DNA from: Dethiobacter sp.
GTDB lineage: Bacteria > Bacillota_D > Dethiobacteria > Dethiobacterales > Dethiobacteraceae
Reading direction: 5' to 3'
DNA length: 8,002 nucleotides
Assembly (NCBI GenBank): GCA_018333395.1
Contig: JAGXSQ010000031.1
Location: 1 to 8,002 of the forward strand
A program made the position numbers and the translations under genes. How positions within the stretch are numbered: the stretch's first letter is position 1; each line of letters starts with the position of its first letter. The notes under the pieces are model-generated. The model was not told where the DNA came from, ran no database searches, and worked only from the letters and a program-made list of their open reading frames with translations. Shown here one piece after another: positions 1 through 4,831 of this stretch.

Positions 1-52
1 GATCTTGTGCATCGCCTCACCGCCGTCTCTCTTTAGTATTTCGCCTAAGCCC

Positions 53-76
53 AAAAAAATCCTGCCCCCCGGGCAG
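53..76 (-). terminator. Probable intrinsic terminator downstream of aroK
   Basis: Read on the minus strand, the arms CTGCCC and GGGCAG (71-76 and 62-67) form a six-pair GC stem around a GGG loop. A GA step and a run of seven T follow (53-59). It lies 23 bases past the aroK stop, where the fimT-aroK unit would be expected to end. The stem is short, so efficiency is uncertain. Positions 1-52 show no gene or signal that I can support. Confidence 0.6.
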
Positions 77-98
77 TCAGCCAACCTGTTTTTTTAGG

Positions 99-614
99 TC
101 ATCTTTCCGCCAGCAGGCTAATAATCTCCTCCGCCGCCTGTAGCGGCGTTTTACCGGTCGTATCGACTCTGGCATGCGCCGCCGAGAGGTACAGCGGCTC
201 CCGCGCCGCAAGCAACGCCGCCAGGTCCTTCTCCCCGCCCAACAGCGGCCGCGACGTGTCGCCCTGCAGCCTCTCGGCCAGCACCTCCGCCTCAGCCTGC
301 AGCCAGACCAGAAAACCACGCTCACGCAGGAGGACCACATTTTCCGGATTAAGCACCACACCGCCCCCGGTAGCGATGACCAGACCGTTCTCCCGCGCCA
401 GCGCTTGCACTACTTCCCGCTCTAGGCGGCGAAAATGAGTCTCCCCATGTTGGTGAAAAATTTCTGTCACCGTCAGTCCTGCCCGCACGCACAGCAACTC
501 GTCCGTATCTACCAGACGGCGGCGCAGAGCGCTGGCCAGGAGCTTTCCTGTCTCTGTCTTGCCGGTGCCCATCATACCAATCAGCACCAGGTTTTTGCCG
601 ACCAACCGCTTCAC
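99..614 (-). CDS. aroK: Shikimate kinase
   Basis: Shikimate kinase phosphorylates shikimate at the 3-OH with ATP, in the chorismate (aromatic amino acid) pathway, in the cytoplasm. The 171-residue length is normal for the family. Visible motifs are the Walker A loop GMMGTGKT (13-20), the shikimate-binding VDTD (35-38, D36 and D38), GETHFRRLE (57-65, substrate arginine R62), the glycine triplet G83-G85, the LID arginine R122 in TSRPLL, and R138 in REPLY. The start is GTG at 612-614, with GGGAGG ten bases upstream. One oddity is that residue 21, directly after GKT, is Glu where Ser or Thr is common. The gene follows a FimT-like prepilin gene and a small interlocked reading frame; a probable terminator follows it, so no aroB is coupled here. 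Proximity to pil genes recalls pilMNOPQ-aroKB of Proteobacteria. The identification is very secure. Confidence 0.97.
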   Translation of the reverse strand: MKRLVGKNLVLIGMMGTGKTETGKLLASALRRRLVDTDELLCVRAGLTVTEIFHQHGETHFRRLEREVVQALARENGLVIATGGGVVLNPENVVLLRERGFLVWLQAEAEVLAERLQGDTSRPLLGGEKDLAALLAAREPLYLSAAHARVDTTGKTPLQAAEEIISLLAER

Positions 615-733
615 TCCGCCAAAGCCTCCCGCCGCCTGTAGTCGCTCAGATTATTCTCAGTATACACCGAATTCTGGCCGGCATTCAAGCCCATCTCTGG
701 CGTGCGCTCCATATGGCCCCTAAAAATTTTCAT
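611..733 (-). CDS. Possible 40-residue protein interlocked with fimT and aroK
   Basis: This open frame is too short for most gene finders. Its ATG (731-733) overlaps the fimT stop as ATGA, and its TGA (611-613) overlaps the aroK GTG start as GTGA, so all three frames are chained with no spare bases. The predicted peptide starts MKIFRGHMERTPEMG and ends SDYRRREALAE. It is hydrophilic, has no membrane segment or signal, and I recognise no family. No clear SD precedes the first ATG, so coupling from fimT would be needed. An internal ATG at residue 8 (710-712) has AGGGG four bases upstream and would give 33 residues. Against it, a promoter-like TTGAAT-18-TATACT lies inside the frame, so the stretch could simply be the aroK leader. 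A translated coupling peptide and a chance open frame are both possible. Confidence 0.4.
   Translation of the reverse strand: MKIFRGHMERTPEMGLNAGQNSVYTENNLSDYRRREALAE
659..688 (-). promoter_or_regulatory. Predicted sigma-A promoter for aroK
   Basis: On the minus strand, TTGAAT (683-688) and TATACT (659-664) are separated by 18 bases, giving good matches to -35 and -10. Transcription would start near 650-653, about 40 bases before the aroK GTG and upstream of its GGGAGG site. This would let aroK be expressed independently of the pilus genes. The element lies inside the 40-codon frame 611-733, so both readings cannot be fully optimised at once. Confidence 0.5.
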
Positions 734-1245
734 GAAGGCGGTTGTTCAGCAACCCGCACCCGCCCAGTCACAGGCGTGACAATCACAAACAGCCGATTGC
801 CTCTCCTGTCTCGGAGCGCCACATGCCCGCCTTGATTGGGGGCACCGGTAAAACGGAACGACAAAGTATGCCGCACTCCGTCGGAGGGAAAATTAATCGC
901 GGCAAAAGATACCCCGGCCGGCAACCGCACCAGCGTCACCCGTTCCGGGCAGCTGACCCGGTACAACCCGTCAAACAAGAAAAACCCCAGCTCCGTCCGC
1001 TGCCCTGTAGCAATCGCCGCATGCCGCATCTCCCGCACCCGCGCCGACAGCTCCAGCGCCGCCCCCTGCAGCGGCCAGCCGGTCAATTGACGGTGGACCG
1101 GCAGGACAATAAGAGCCACAACACCAATGATTGCCACCACCACCAGCAGCTCTGCCAGAGTAAAGCCGTTTCCATACCTGCTCCAGACCGGAAATCGGAA
1201 AACCCAGAGCCTGACCTTCGCCCTCCATAATTTGCCATCCGGCAT
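730..1245 (-). CDS. FimT/GspH-type minor prepilin
   Basis: This is a minor pilin/pseudopilin-like protein of 171 residues. It has a class III prepilin signature G|FTLAELL: cleavage is expected after G27, the +5 glutamate is E32, and a hydrophobic alpha-1 helix runs to about residue 50 (VVVAIIGVVALIVLPV). The rest (HRQLTGWPLQ, then LSAREMRH-like helix continuation and a beta-rich C-terminus with GVRHTLSFRFTG and RLFVIVTPVTGRVRV) resembles the GspH/FimT layout. The ATG (1243-1245) has GGAGGGG seven bases upstream. The 27-residue leader is long and Arg/Trp-rich compared with the 9-12 residues of the other prepilins here. The gene lies after the pilMNO terminator, so it is probably transcribed separately. 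It ends in an ATGA overlap with the small frame before aroK. Assignment to the prepilin class is firm; the FimT versus other minor pilin label is less sure. Confidence 0.85.
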   Translation of the reverse strand: MPDGKLWRAKVRLWVFRFPVWSRYGNGFTLAELLVVVAIIGVVALIVLPVHRQLTGWPLQGAALELSARVREMRHAAIATGQRTELGFFLFDGLYRVSCPERVTLVRLPAGVSFAAINFPSDGVRHTLSFRFTGAPNQGGHVALRDRRGNRLFVIVTPVTGRVRVAEQPPS

Positions 1246-1279
1246 CCCAAAGCCCCTCCAAATTTAGCCTTAAGATTAA

Positions 1280-1307
1280 ATTATCCCTGTGCGAGCAATT
1301 TTTGCCA
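1280..1307 (-). promoter_or_regulatory. Weak candidate promoter for the fimT-like gene
   Basis: After the terminator at 1318-1344, the fimT-like gene needs its own start of transcription. The best -10 in the gap is GATAAT (1280-1285), with TGGCAA (1302-1307) sixteen bases upstream as a poor -35. The surrounding 1261-1300 stretch is AT-rich compared with the flanking genes. The match is partial, and other positions in the gap are possible. Confidence 0.28.
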
Positions 1308-1317
1308 TCCATGGCCC

Positions 1318-1344
1318 AAAAACAGCGCCGGCCACCCGGCGCTG
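1318..1344 (-). terminator. Intrinsic terminator after pilMNO
   Basis: On the minus strand, CAGCGCCGG (1336-1344) pairs perfectly with CCGGCGCTG (1323-1331) in a nine-base stem around GTGG, followed at once by five T (1318-1322). It lies about 80 bases beyond the pilO stop and upstream of the fimT-like gene. It therefore separates the pilMNO unit from the fimT-aroK unit. Confidence 0.8.
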
Positions 1345-1360
1345 CACGACTATCGTCTAG

Positions 1361-1379
1361 CCTCTCCCTCTGGGAGAGG
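1361..1379. repeat. Perfect 8-bp inverted repeat in the pilO-fimT gap
   Basis: CCTCTCCC (1361-1368) and GGGAGAGG (1372-1379) form a perfect hairpin with a TCT loop. It sits between the pilO stop and the stronger terminator hairpin at 1318-1344. It has no T-tract on either side. Palindromes of this CCTCTCCC/GGGAGAGG type recur in intergenic DNA of many bacteria, so it may be a dispersed repeat or an mRNA 3'-end stabiliser; that is inference. Confidence 0.5.
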
Positions 1380-1424
1380 GAACATTTTCATCCTTCCGAT
1401 GGTGCCGAGCAGGGGCATGGTTGT

Positions 1425-2012
1425 CTACTCAAAGCTCAGCAGCAACTCAAATTCCAGGCGTCCCTGCACCTTTCCCTCCGCCAAAGTATAAGAAACCGAG
1501 CGTACCGGCGTCAGAAAGTTCAGCGCCTCAAGGCCGGCCAGCAGTCTAAAGAACGCCTCCTTGCTGTCGGCGGTCACTGCGGCCTCTCCCCGAGCGGCCA
1601 GCAGGTCCCCTCGCTGTGGCGCCGGGGGGGCGTCCGCGCCTTGTGGCGCCGCCTGCGCTGCAGCCACGGGCAGCGGTTTGGGCGCAGCGACTCTGAAGCC
1701 GGTAACAGCAAGGCCGGGCCGGAAAAACAGTTTTTCCACCTGGGCCAGCATTTCCGGCCAATAACTTAGCGGCGGCAACCGCCGTGCCAGCTCCAGGCGC
1801 TGTTCCTGCCACTCCAATTCTTGCGCCTGTATAGCCGCCCGCTGGCCAAGCAACTGTTCCTGGGCCGCCAGCTCCGTCTGCAGACGCTGTTTTTCCGTAA
1901 TTAACCGCGCCCTGCTAACGCTGCCCGGCAGCCAGGCAAACTGATAGACAGCCAAGCCAACGGCCGACAGCAATAAATACGGCAAAACTGCTCTCGCATC
2001 CAACTTTAACAA
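1425..2012 (-). CDS. pilO: Type IV pilus inner-membrane platform protein PilO
   Basis: PilO is a bitopic inner-membrane protein that pairs with PilN and aligns the T4P assembly platform. The 195-residue product shows the expected order. A short cytoplasmic tail (MLKLDAR) is followed by a membrane helix at about 8-28 (YLLLSAVGLAVYQFAW) and an amphipathic coiled-coil segment at about 32-75, rich in Q, E, L and R. The C-terminal domain ends in KVQGRLEFELLLSFE. An Ala/Pro-rich insertion lies near 110-135 (PLPVAAAQAAPQ), unusual in length and probably a flexible loop. The TTG start (2010-2012) is supported by GAGGTG seven bases upstream, which overlaps the pilN stop in TGAGGTGA; this implies translational coupling. 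Sequence identity in PilO families is low, so the call rests largely on position and architecture. A terminator follows after about 80 bases. Confidence 0.85.
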   Translation of the reverse strand: MLKLDARAVLPYLLLSAVGLAVYQFAWLPGSVSRARLITEKQRLQTELAAQEQLLGQRAAIQAQELEWQEQRLELARRLPPLSYWPEMLAQVEKLFFRPGLAVTGFRVAAPKPLPVAAAQAAPQGADAPPAPQRGDLLAARGEAAVTADSKEAFFRLLAGLEALNFLTPVRSVSYTLAEGKVQGRLEFELLLSFE

Positions 2013-2023
2013 TGCCTGTCACC

Positions 2024-2854
2024 TCAATTTCCAGCCGGCAGGTCATCCGGCAGATTGATACGCTGGCCCGAAATAATCAGGCGGGGGTTTTTAATCTGCG
2101 GATTAACCGCCAGCAGTTCCTCCAGGGTAAATCCAAATTTATCGGCAATTTGGGACAGCGAATCCGTACGCCGAACAATATATACCTCCGGCACCAAGTC
2201 CGCCGGTTTTGCCTGTTCCAGGCCGGCCTCAGGCTGAGGCGGTTCCGGCGGAAGGTCTACCGGCTGCGGGGTTTCGTCGGCCGGCTTCTGAATGGGCAGC
2301 GGCTCTGCCGGTCCGTTCGGCAAAACAGCGTCCCGCACCACCTTTGCCGTCAGCACCACCGAAAACCCGCCCTCCGCCATATCAATGGATTGCAGCCGTG
2401 CCTCCTCAAAAGAGGCTGTTTTCTCTACTGCTTCCCGCCACTGCCCGGCCTCCCGCAGCTTAGCCGCGTGTACGCGCAAATTAGCGTGGTCCTGCTGCCA
2501 GAAAAATTCCGACAACGTGACAGCCGACATCGCAGCCGCCTGCTCCAATTCCCGCAGGACAGCCGACCAGCGGTAACGTAAAGCCAGCTGCTCCTCCAGG
2601 CGCTTAGACTCCAGCAACAGACGATTGCCGGCGTCCAGCGCGGCCCGTATCCTTTCGGCTTCGGCCCGCCCACTCTCCAGCGTAGCGGAAAGGGCCTCTG
2701 CTTCGGCTTTCAGCTGTTCGTTCAGCAATAACTGCCCGCCCGGCAACACAAAAAGCGCCAGCAGGTAACTAACCACCAGAAACAACTTAAAGAACCTGGG
2801 CAGGTAAAAAACACGCCGGCCCACATAATCGGCCGGCCGCAGGTTAACTTCCAT
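2024..2854 (-). CDS. pilN: PilN with a C-terminal LysM domain
   Basis: PilN is an inner-membrane T4P platform protein whose N-terminal tail binds PilM and whose outer part pairs with PilO. Here MEVNLRPADY (1-10) matches the PilM-binding NL.P-type tail. A membrane helix follows at about 21-40 (FFKLFLVVSYLLALFVL), then a coiled coil at about 42-95 and a PilN fold to about 176. After that come a Pro/Glu-rich linker (about 177-223) and a LysM peptidoglycan-binding domain (about 224-270: VYIVRRTDSLSQIADKFGF, then LEELLAVNPQI and LIISGQRINLP). The start chosen is ATG 2852-2854, which has GGGGA seven bases upstream and overlaps pilM by 11 bases; an upstream in-frame start would add 19 residues with no homology. 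Classical PilN proteins end after the PilN fold, so the LysM extension is the notable feature. Confidence 0.9.
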   Translation of the reverse strand: MEVNLRPADYVGRRVFYLPRFFKLFLVVSYLLALFVLPGGQLLLNEQLKAEAEALSATLESGRAEAERIRAALDAGNRLLLESKRLEEQLALRYRWSAVLRELEQAAAMSAVTLSEFFWQQDHANLRVHAAKLREAGQWREAVEKTASFEEARLQSIDMAEGGFSVVLTAKVVRDAVLPNGPAEPLPIQKPADETPQPVDLPPEPPQPEAGLEQAKPADLVPEVYIVRRTDSLSQIADKFGFTLEELLAVNPQIKNPRLIISGQRINLPDDLPAGN

Positions 2855-3794
2855 GCCGCCATCCCCGCAAAGCCAGACCGCAGGCCACCGCCAGGTGCGG
2901 CGCGGCGTCATTCAACTCCAGGTTAACCGACTTTTTCTGTATTTTCATGGACATAAAAGGATTAAGTACCTGCGGCTCTATCTCCAGGTCGTCCCGCAGG
3001 CGCTCCAACAACGGACCGCGCTTTGACCCGGCGCCGACCAGCCAAACCTGCCGGAGCTGGCTTTCCCGCTCCCGGCTGTTATAAAAGTAGTAGTCCACGG
3101 ATCGTTGAACTTCTCTGCTTAAATCGCCCGGGTCAGCTTCCTGCGAAAGCGACACCACCCGCTGAAAGACCAGACGGCCGCCCTCGGCAATTAAAATACC
3201 GCTCGCCTCTTCACCAGCATCCAACAACAAGGAAGCATGGCGAGCGTCATTCTCCGCCGCCGGGCCGCCCAGATACAACAGCAAACGGAACAAGGCAAAC
3301 GTTTCCACATCGACGGCGACCGGGTTTAGTCCCGCTGCTGCCGCCGCCTCCAGGTAGCCGTGGACCACCTCTTTTTGTACCGCCGCCAGGTAAAGCTCCA
3401 GCTTGTTACCGTCCTCACTCTTGATTTCCCGCACCCCGGTATAATCAACAACCGCCTCCTCCAGCGGGAACTGCAAATGTTTCTCGGCTTCCCAGCGCAC
3501 CGCCTCCCGCAACTCCCGCTCCGGCATGACCGGCAGCTGTACTGTGCGTAAAATCACACTCTGTTTGCCAAGGGCAAGGAAACATTTTTTATGCGTAACT
3601 TGCGCGCTCTTTAGCAACTCGCGCAAACTCTTAGATACTGCCTCAGGCTGCAGGACGCGACCGCCGACAATAGCGCCCGCCGGCGTTTCCCGGACCGCGG
3701 CGGCCACCACCTCGTCCCCATCCCTGGTCCGTTCCAACAGCACGACCTTTAGCAACGCCGCGCCGAGCTCCACGCCAAGCCCCCGTTCCGCCAT
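2844..3794 (-). CDS. pilM: Type IV pilus assembly ATPase-like protein PilM
   Basis: PilM is a cytoplasmic actin/FtsA-fold protein that binds the PilN tail and links the platform to the motor. The 316-residue product shows the family landmarks. These are the N-terminal phosphate loop region GLGVELGAALLKVVLLE (5-21), with Glu at the position usually held by Asp, and VRWEAEKHLQFPLEEAVVDY. They continue with AVDVETFALFRLL, the second phosphate region ASLLLDAGEEASGILIAEGG, VWLVGAGSK, LNPF and a C-terminal HLAVACGLALR. ATG 3792-3794 is preferred because AGGGGGAG lies five bases upstream; the in-frame TTG at 3836 has no SD. The coding end overlaps pilN. An AT-rich promoter-like gap precedes the gene, so pilMNO may be its own unit, although read-through from the upstream nucleotidyltransferase gene is possible. 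Confidence 0.93.
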   Translation of the reverse strand: MAERGLGVELGAALLKVVLLERTRDGDEVVAAAVRETPAGAIVGGRVLQPEAVSKSLRELLKSAQVTHKKCFLALGKQSVILRTVQLPVMPERELREAVRWEAEKHLQFPLEEAVVDYTGVREIKSEDGNKLELYLAAVQKEVVHGYLEAAAAAGLNPVAVDVETFALFRLLLYLGGPAAENDARHASLLLDAGEEASGILIAEGGRLVFQRVVSLSQEADPGDLSREVQRSVDYYFYNSRERESQLRQVWLVGAGSKRGPLLERLRDDLEIEPQVLNPFMSMKIQKKSVNLELNDAAPHLAVACGLALRGWRHGS

Positions 3795-3859
3795 CCCCGC
3801 TCCCCCTTCCCAGCCACTGCTCCCCCTGGAACACAAACTGACATTCCGCTGAGATATTA

Positions 3860-3893
3860 ATACTAACTGATTGACATTAACTCACTTAGTATA
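3860..3893 (-). promoter_or_regulatory. AT-rich pilM upstream region with inverted repeat
   Basis: The gap between the nucleotidyltransferase gene and pilM is much more AT-rich than its surroundings. ATACTAA (3860-3866) and TTAGTAT (3886-3892) form a seven-base inverted repeat with 19 bases between. One arm overlaps a good minus-strand -10, TATACT (3888-3893); its -35 partner is poor (AGCACA at 3911-3916, 17-base spacer). A second -10-like TAATAT lies at 3854-3859. A regulated pilMNO promoter is plausible but not proven. Confidence 0.35.
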
Positions 3894-3903
3894 ACTTTCT
3901 TAT

Positions 3904-4218
3904 TTAATCCTGTGCTCTTTCATATATCAAAATCGCCTTCCCAAGTATATCGTAGCCAAACTTCGCCTCCAGGTCATGAGCCTGCCGGACTGTAATGACA
4001 TCTACCGCCACACCTGCCGCCTTCTCGATTTCCTGGATCATGGATATGAACCGCAATCCCATCGCATCATTTAATTCCACTAAGACATCCAAATCGCTTT
4101 CGAGCGATGGCGCATCTTCGGCAAACGAACCAAAAATAAAGGCGCGACTGACCTGCGGATATCTACTGGCAATAATACCGCGCACAGCCTCTGTTGCTTC
4201 CGGCAAATTAGCTACCAT
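3904..4218 (-). CDS. Minimal nucleotidyltransferase (MntA-like)
   Basis: This is a small pol-beta-fold nucleotidyltransferase of 104 residues. The signature GSFAEDAPSLESDLDVLVEL holds G30-S31 and the metal-binding D42 and D44; a third acidic residue, D73, lies in AVDVIT. In this family the protein is usually the antitoxin (MntA) of a HEPN-MNT toxin-antitoxin pair, where it adenylylates the HEPN toxin. No HEPN gene is adjacent: upstream is a coiled-coil membrane protein and downstream is pilM. The usual ARG after GS is replaced by AED, a small deviation. The ATG (4216-4218) has GGAGGG eight bases upstream. Base composition is more AT-rich than the pil genes, suggesting later acquisition. The fold call is firm; the function of a solitary copy is unknown. 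Confidence 0.85.
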   Translation of the reverse strand: MVANLPEATEAVRGIIASRYPQVSRAFIFGSFAEDAPSLESDLDVLVELNDAMGLRFISMIQEIEKAAGVAVDVITVRQAHDLEAKFGYDILGKAILIYERAQD

Positions 4219-4282
4219 GAAACCATCCCTCCGTTCTATCCCCGCTCCCCTTTCCGGGATAAGACATTTTCCTGGACAAAAA

Positions 4283-4654
4283 CTACCTGAGCATCACGGC
4301 AATGGTCAAACCAGCCGTAGTGACAACCAATGCCAGCGTGGCCCAAATTAACGTGCGCACACCGGCCAGTTCCTGCTTAATTTCCTGCCGCAGCCCAATT
4401 TCCACCCGTTTAATTTCCTGAAACAGCCCAGTCTCCACCCGTTTAATTTCCTGAAGCAGCTCAGTCTCCACCCGCTTCAGCTCAGCCTCTAACCGCGCTA
4501 TTTCCTGACGCATCACGACTTCCAGCTGCTTTATTTCCTGCCGCAGGGTAGTTTCCGTCTGCTCGACCCTATGCAACAGATGAAAGAATTCAGGTGAAGC
4601 CAGGGTATACTCCGGCGCCCTCGCCGTCTCCGCGCGTTGTGTTTCACCGCTCAT
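4283..4654 (-). CDS. Tail-anchored coiled-coil protein with 11-residue repeats
   Basis: The function is not recognised. The 123-residue product has a polar N-terminus (1-32). A long charged coiled coil (33-100) follows, made of 11-residue units at 33-43, 44-54, 62-72, 73-83 and 84-94, with consensus VETxLxQEIKR. One seven-residue unit (55-61) interrupts the series. A single hydrophobic helix at about 102-121 (LIWATLALVVTTAGLTIAVM) is followed by LR only, so the protein looks tail-anchored, with the coil in the cytoplasm. The layout vaguely recalls DUF1640-like coiled-coil membrane proteins, but I cannot assign a family. The ATG (4652-4654) has GGTGAG five bases upstream and a good sigma-A promoter about 25 bases further on. 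The nucleotidyltransferase gene follows 64 bases downstream and probably shares the transcript. A scaffold or membrane-tether role is inference. Confidence 0.75.
   Translation of the reverse strand: MSGETQRAETARAPEYTLASPEFFHLLHRVEQTETTLRQEIKQLEVVMRQEIARLEAELKRVETELLQEIKRVETGLFQEIKRVEIGLRQEIKQELAGVRTLIWATLALVVTTAGLTIAVMLR
4373..4558 (-). repeat. In-frame 33-bp tandem repeats in the coiled-coil gene
   Basis: The plus-strand marker TTTCCTG recurs at 4381, 4414, 4447, 4501 and 4534. The spacings are 33, 33, 54 and 33 bases, and 54 equals one 33-base plus one 21-base unit. Each 33-base unit encodes one 11-residue step. The two units around 4414-4479 are nearly identical, which points to recent duplication and possible copy-number variation between strains. 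Confidence 0.8.
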
Positions 4655-4678
4655 CTGCGCTCACCGCCCTTTACCCTC

Positions 4679-4708
4679 ATTATAGCGCACCCGCCGCACC
4701 AGAGGCAA
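4679..4708 (-). promoter_or_regulatory. Sigma-A promoter for the coiled-coil/nucleotidyltransferase unit
   Basis: On the minus strand, TTGCCT (4703-4708) and a perfect TATAAT (4679-4684) are 18 bases apart. Transcription would start near 4670-4673, about 17 bases before the coiled-coil ATG, leaving just room for the GGTGAG ribosome binding site. This is the best promoter match in the window. It could also feed pilMNO by read-through, because no terminator is visible between 4283 and 3795. Confidence 0.7.
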
Positions 4709-4776
4709 GTAATCTTCGCGCTTTGCTCACGGCGCGCCCCCCTGCCCTCGCAGCGCCTCCCCGTCGTAGTCGTAGC

Positions 4777-4810
4777 GCCGGCTTCCAGCCGGCTTGTCAT
4801 AGAACCGGCT
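4777..4810. repeat. GCCGGCT repeat cluster after the pilX-type gene
   Basis: GCCGGCT (4777-4783) and AGCCGGC (4787-4793) make a perfect seven-base hairpin with a TCC loop. A further CCGGCTT lies at 4805-4811. No T-run follows on the minus strand, so it is not a clear terminator. GC-rich CCGGCTTCCAGCCGG palindromes occur as dispersed intergenic repeats in various bacteria; membership in such a family is inference. The gap 4655-4831 otherwise contains only the promoter at 4679-4708. Confidence 0.45.
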
Positions 4811-4831
4811 TGAAACAAAAGACTCGCCCGC

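Noticed and set aside
1294..1308. Possible sigma-54 promoter (TGGCA and TTGC elements) upstream of the fimT-like gene
   Set aside because: The GG and GC doublets are two bases closer than the strict sigma-54 spacing allows.
971..1312. 113-codon minus-strand frame overlapping the fimT-like gene
   Set aside because: It overlaps the well-supported prepilin frame, which has the G|FTLAELL signature and a good SD; the alternative product has no motif.
2012..2581. 189-codon plus-strand open frame
   Set aside because: It is entirely antisense to pilN, with no ribosome binding site or recognisable motif.
4651..4798. Roughly 48-codon minus-strand frame upstream of the coiled-coil gene, ending in an ATGA overlap
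   Set aside because: There is no ribosome binding site. It runs through the GCCGGCT repeat and the strong TTGCCT-18-TATAAT promoter, and the peptide looks like translated GC-rich spacer.
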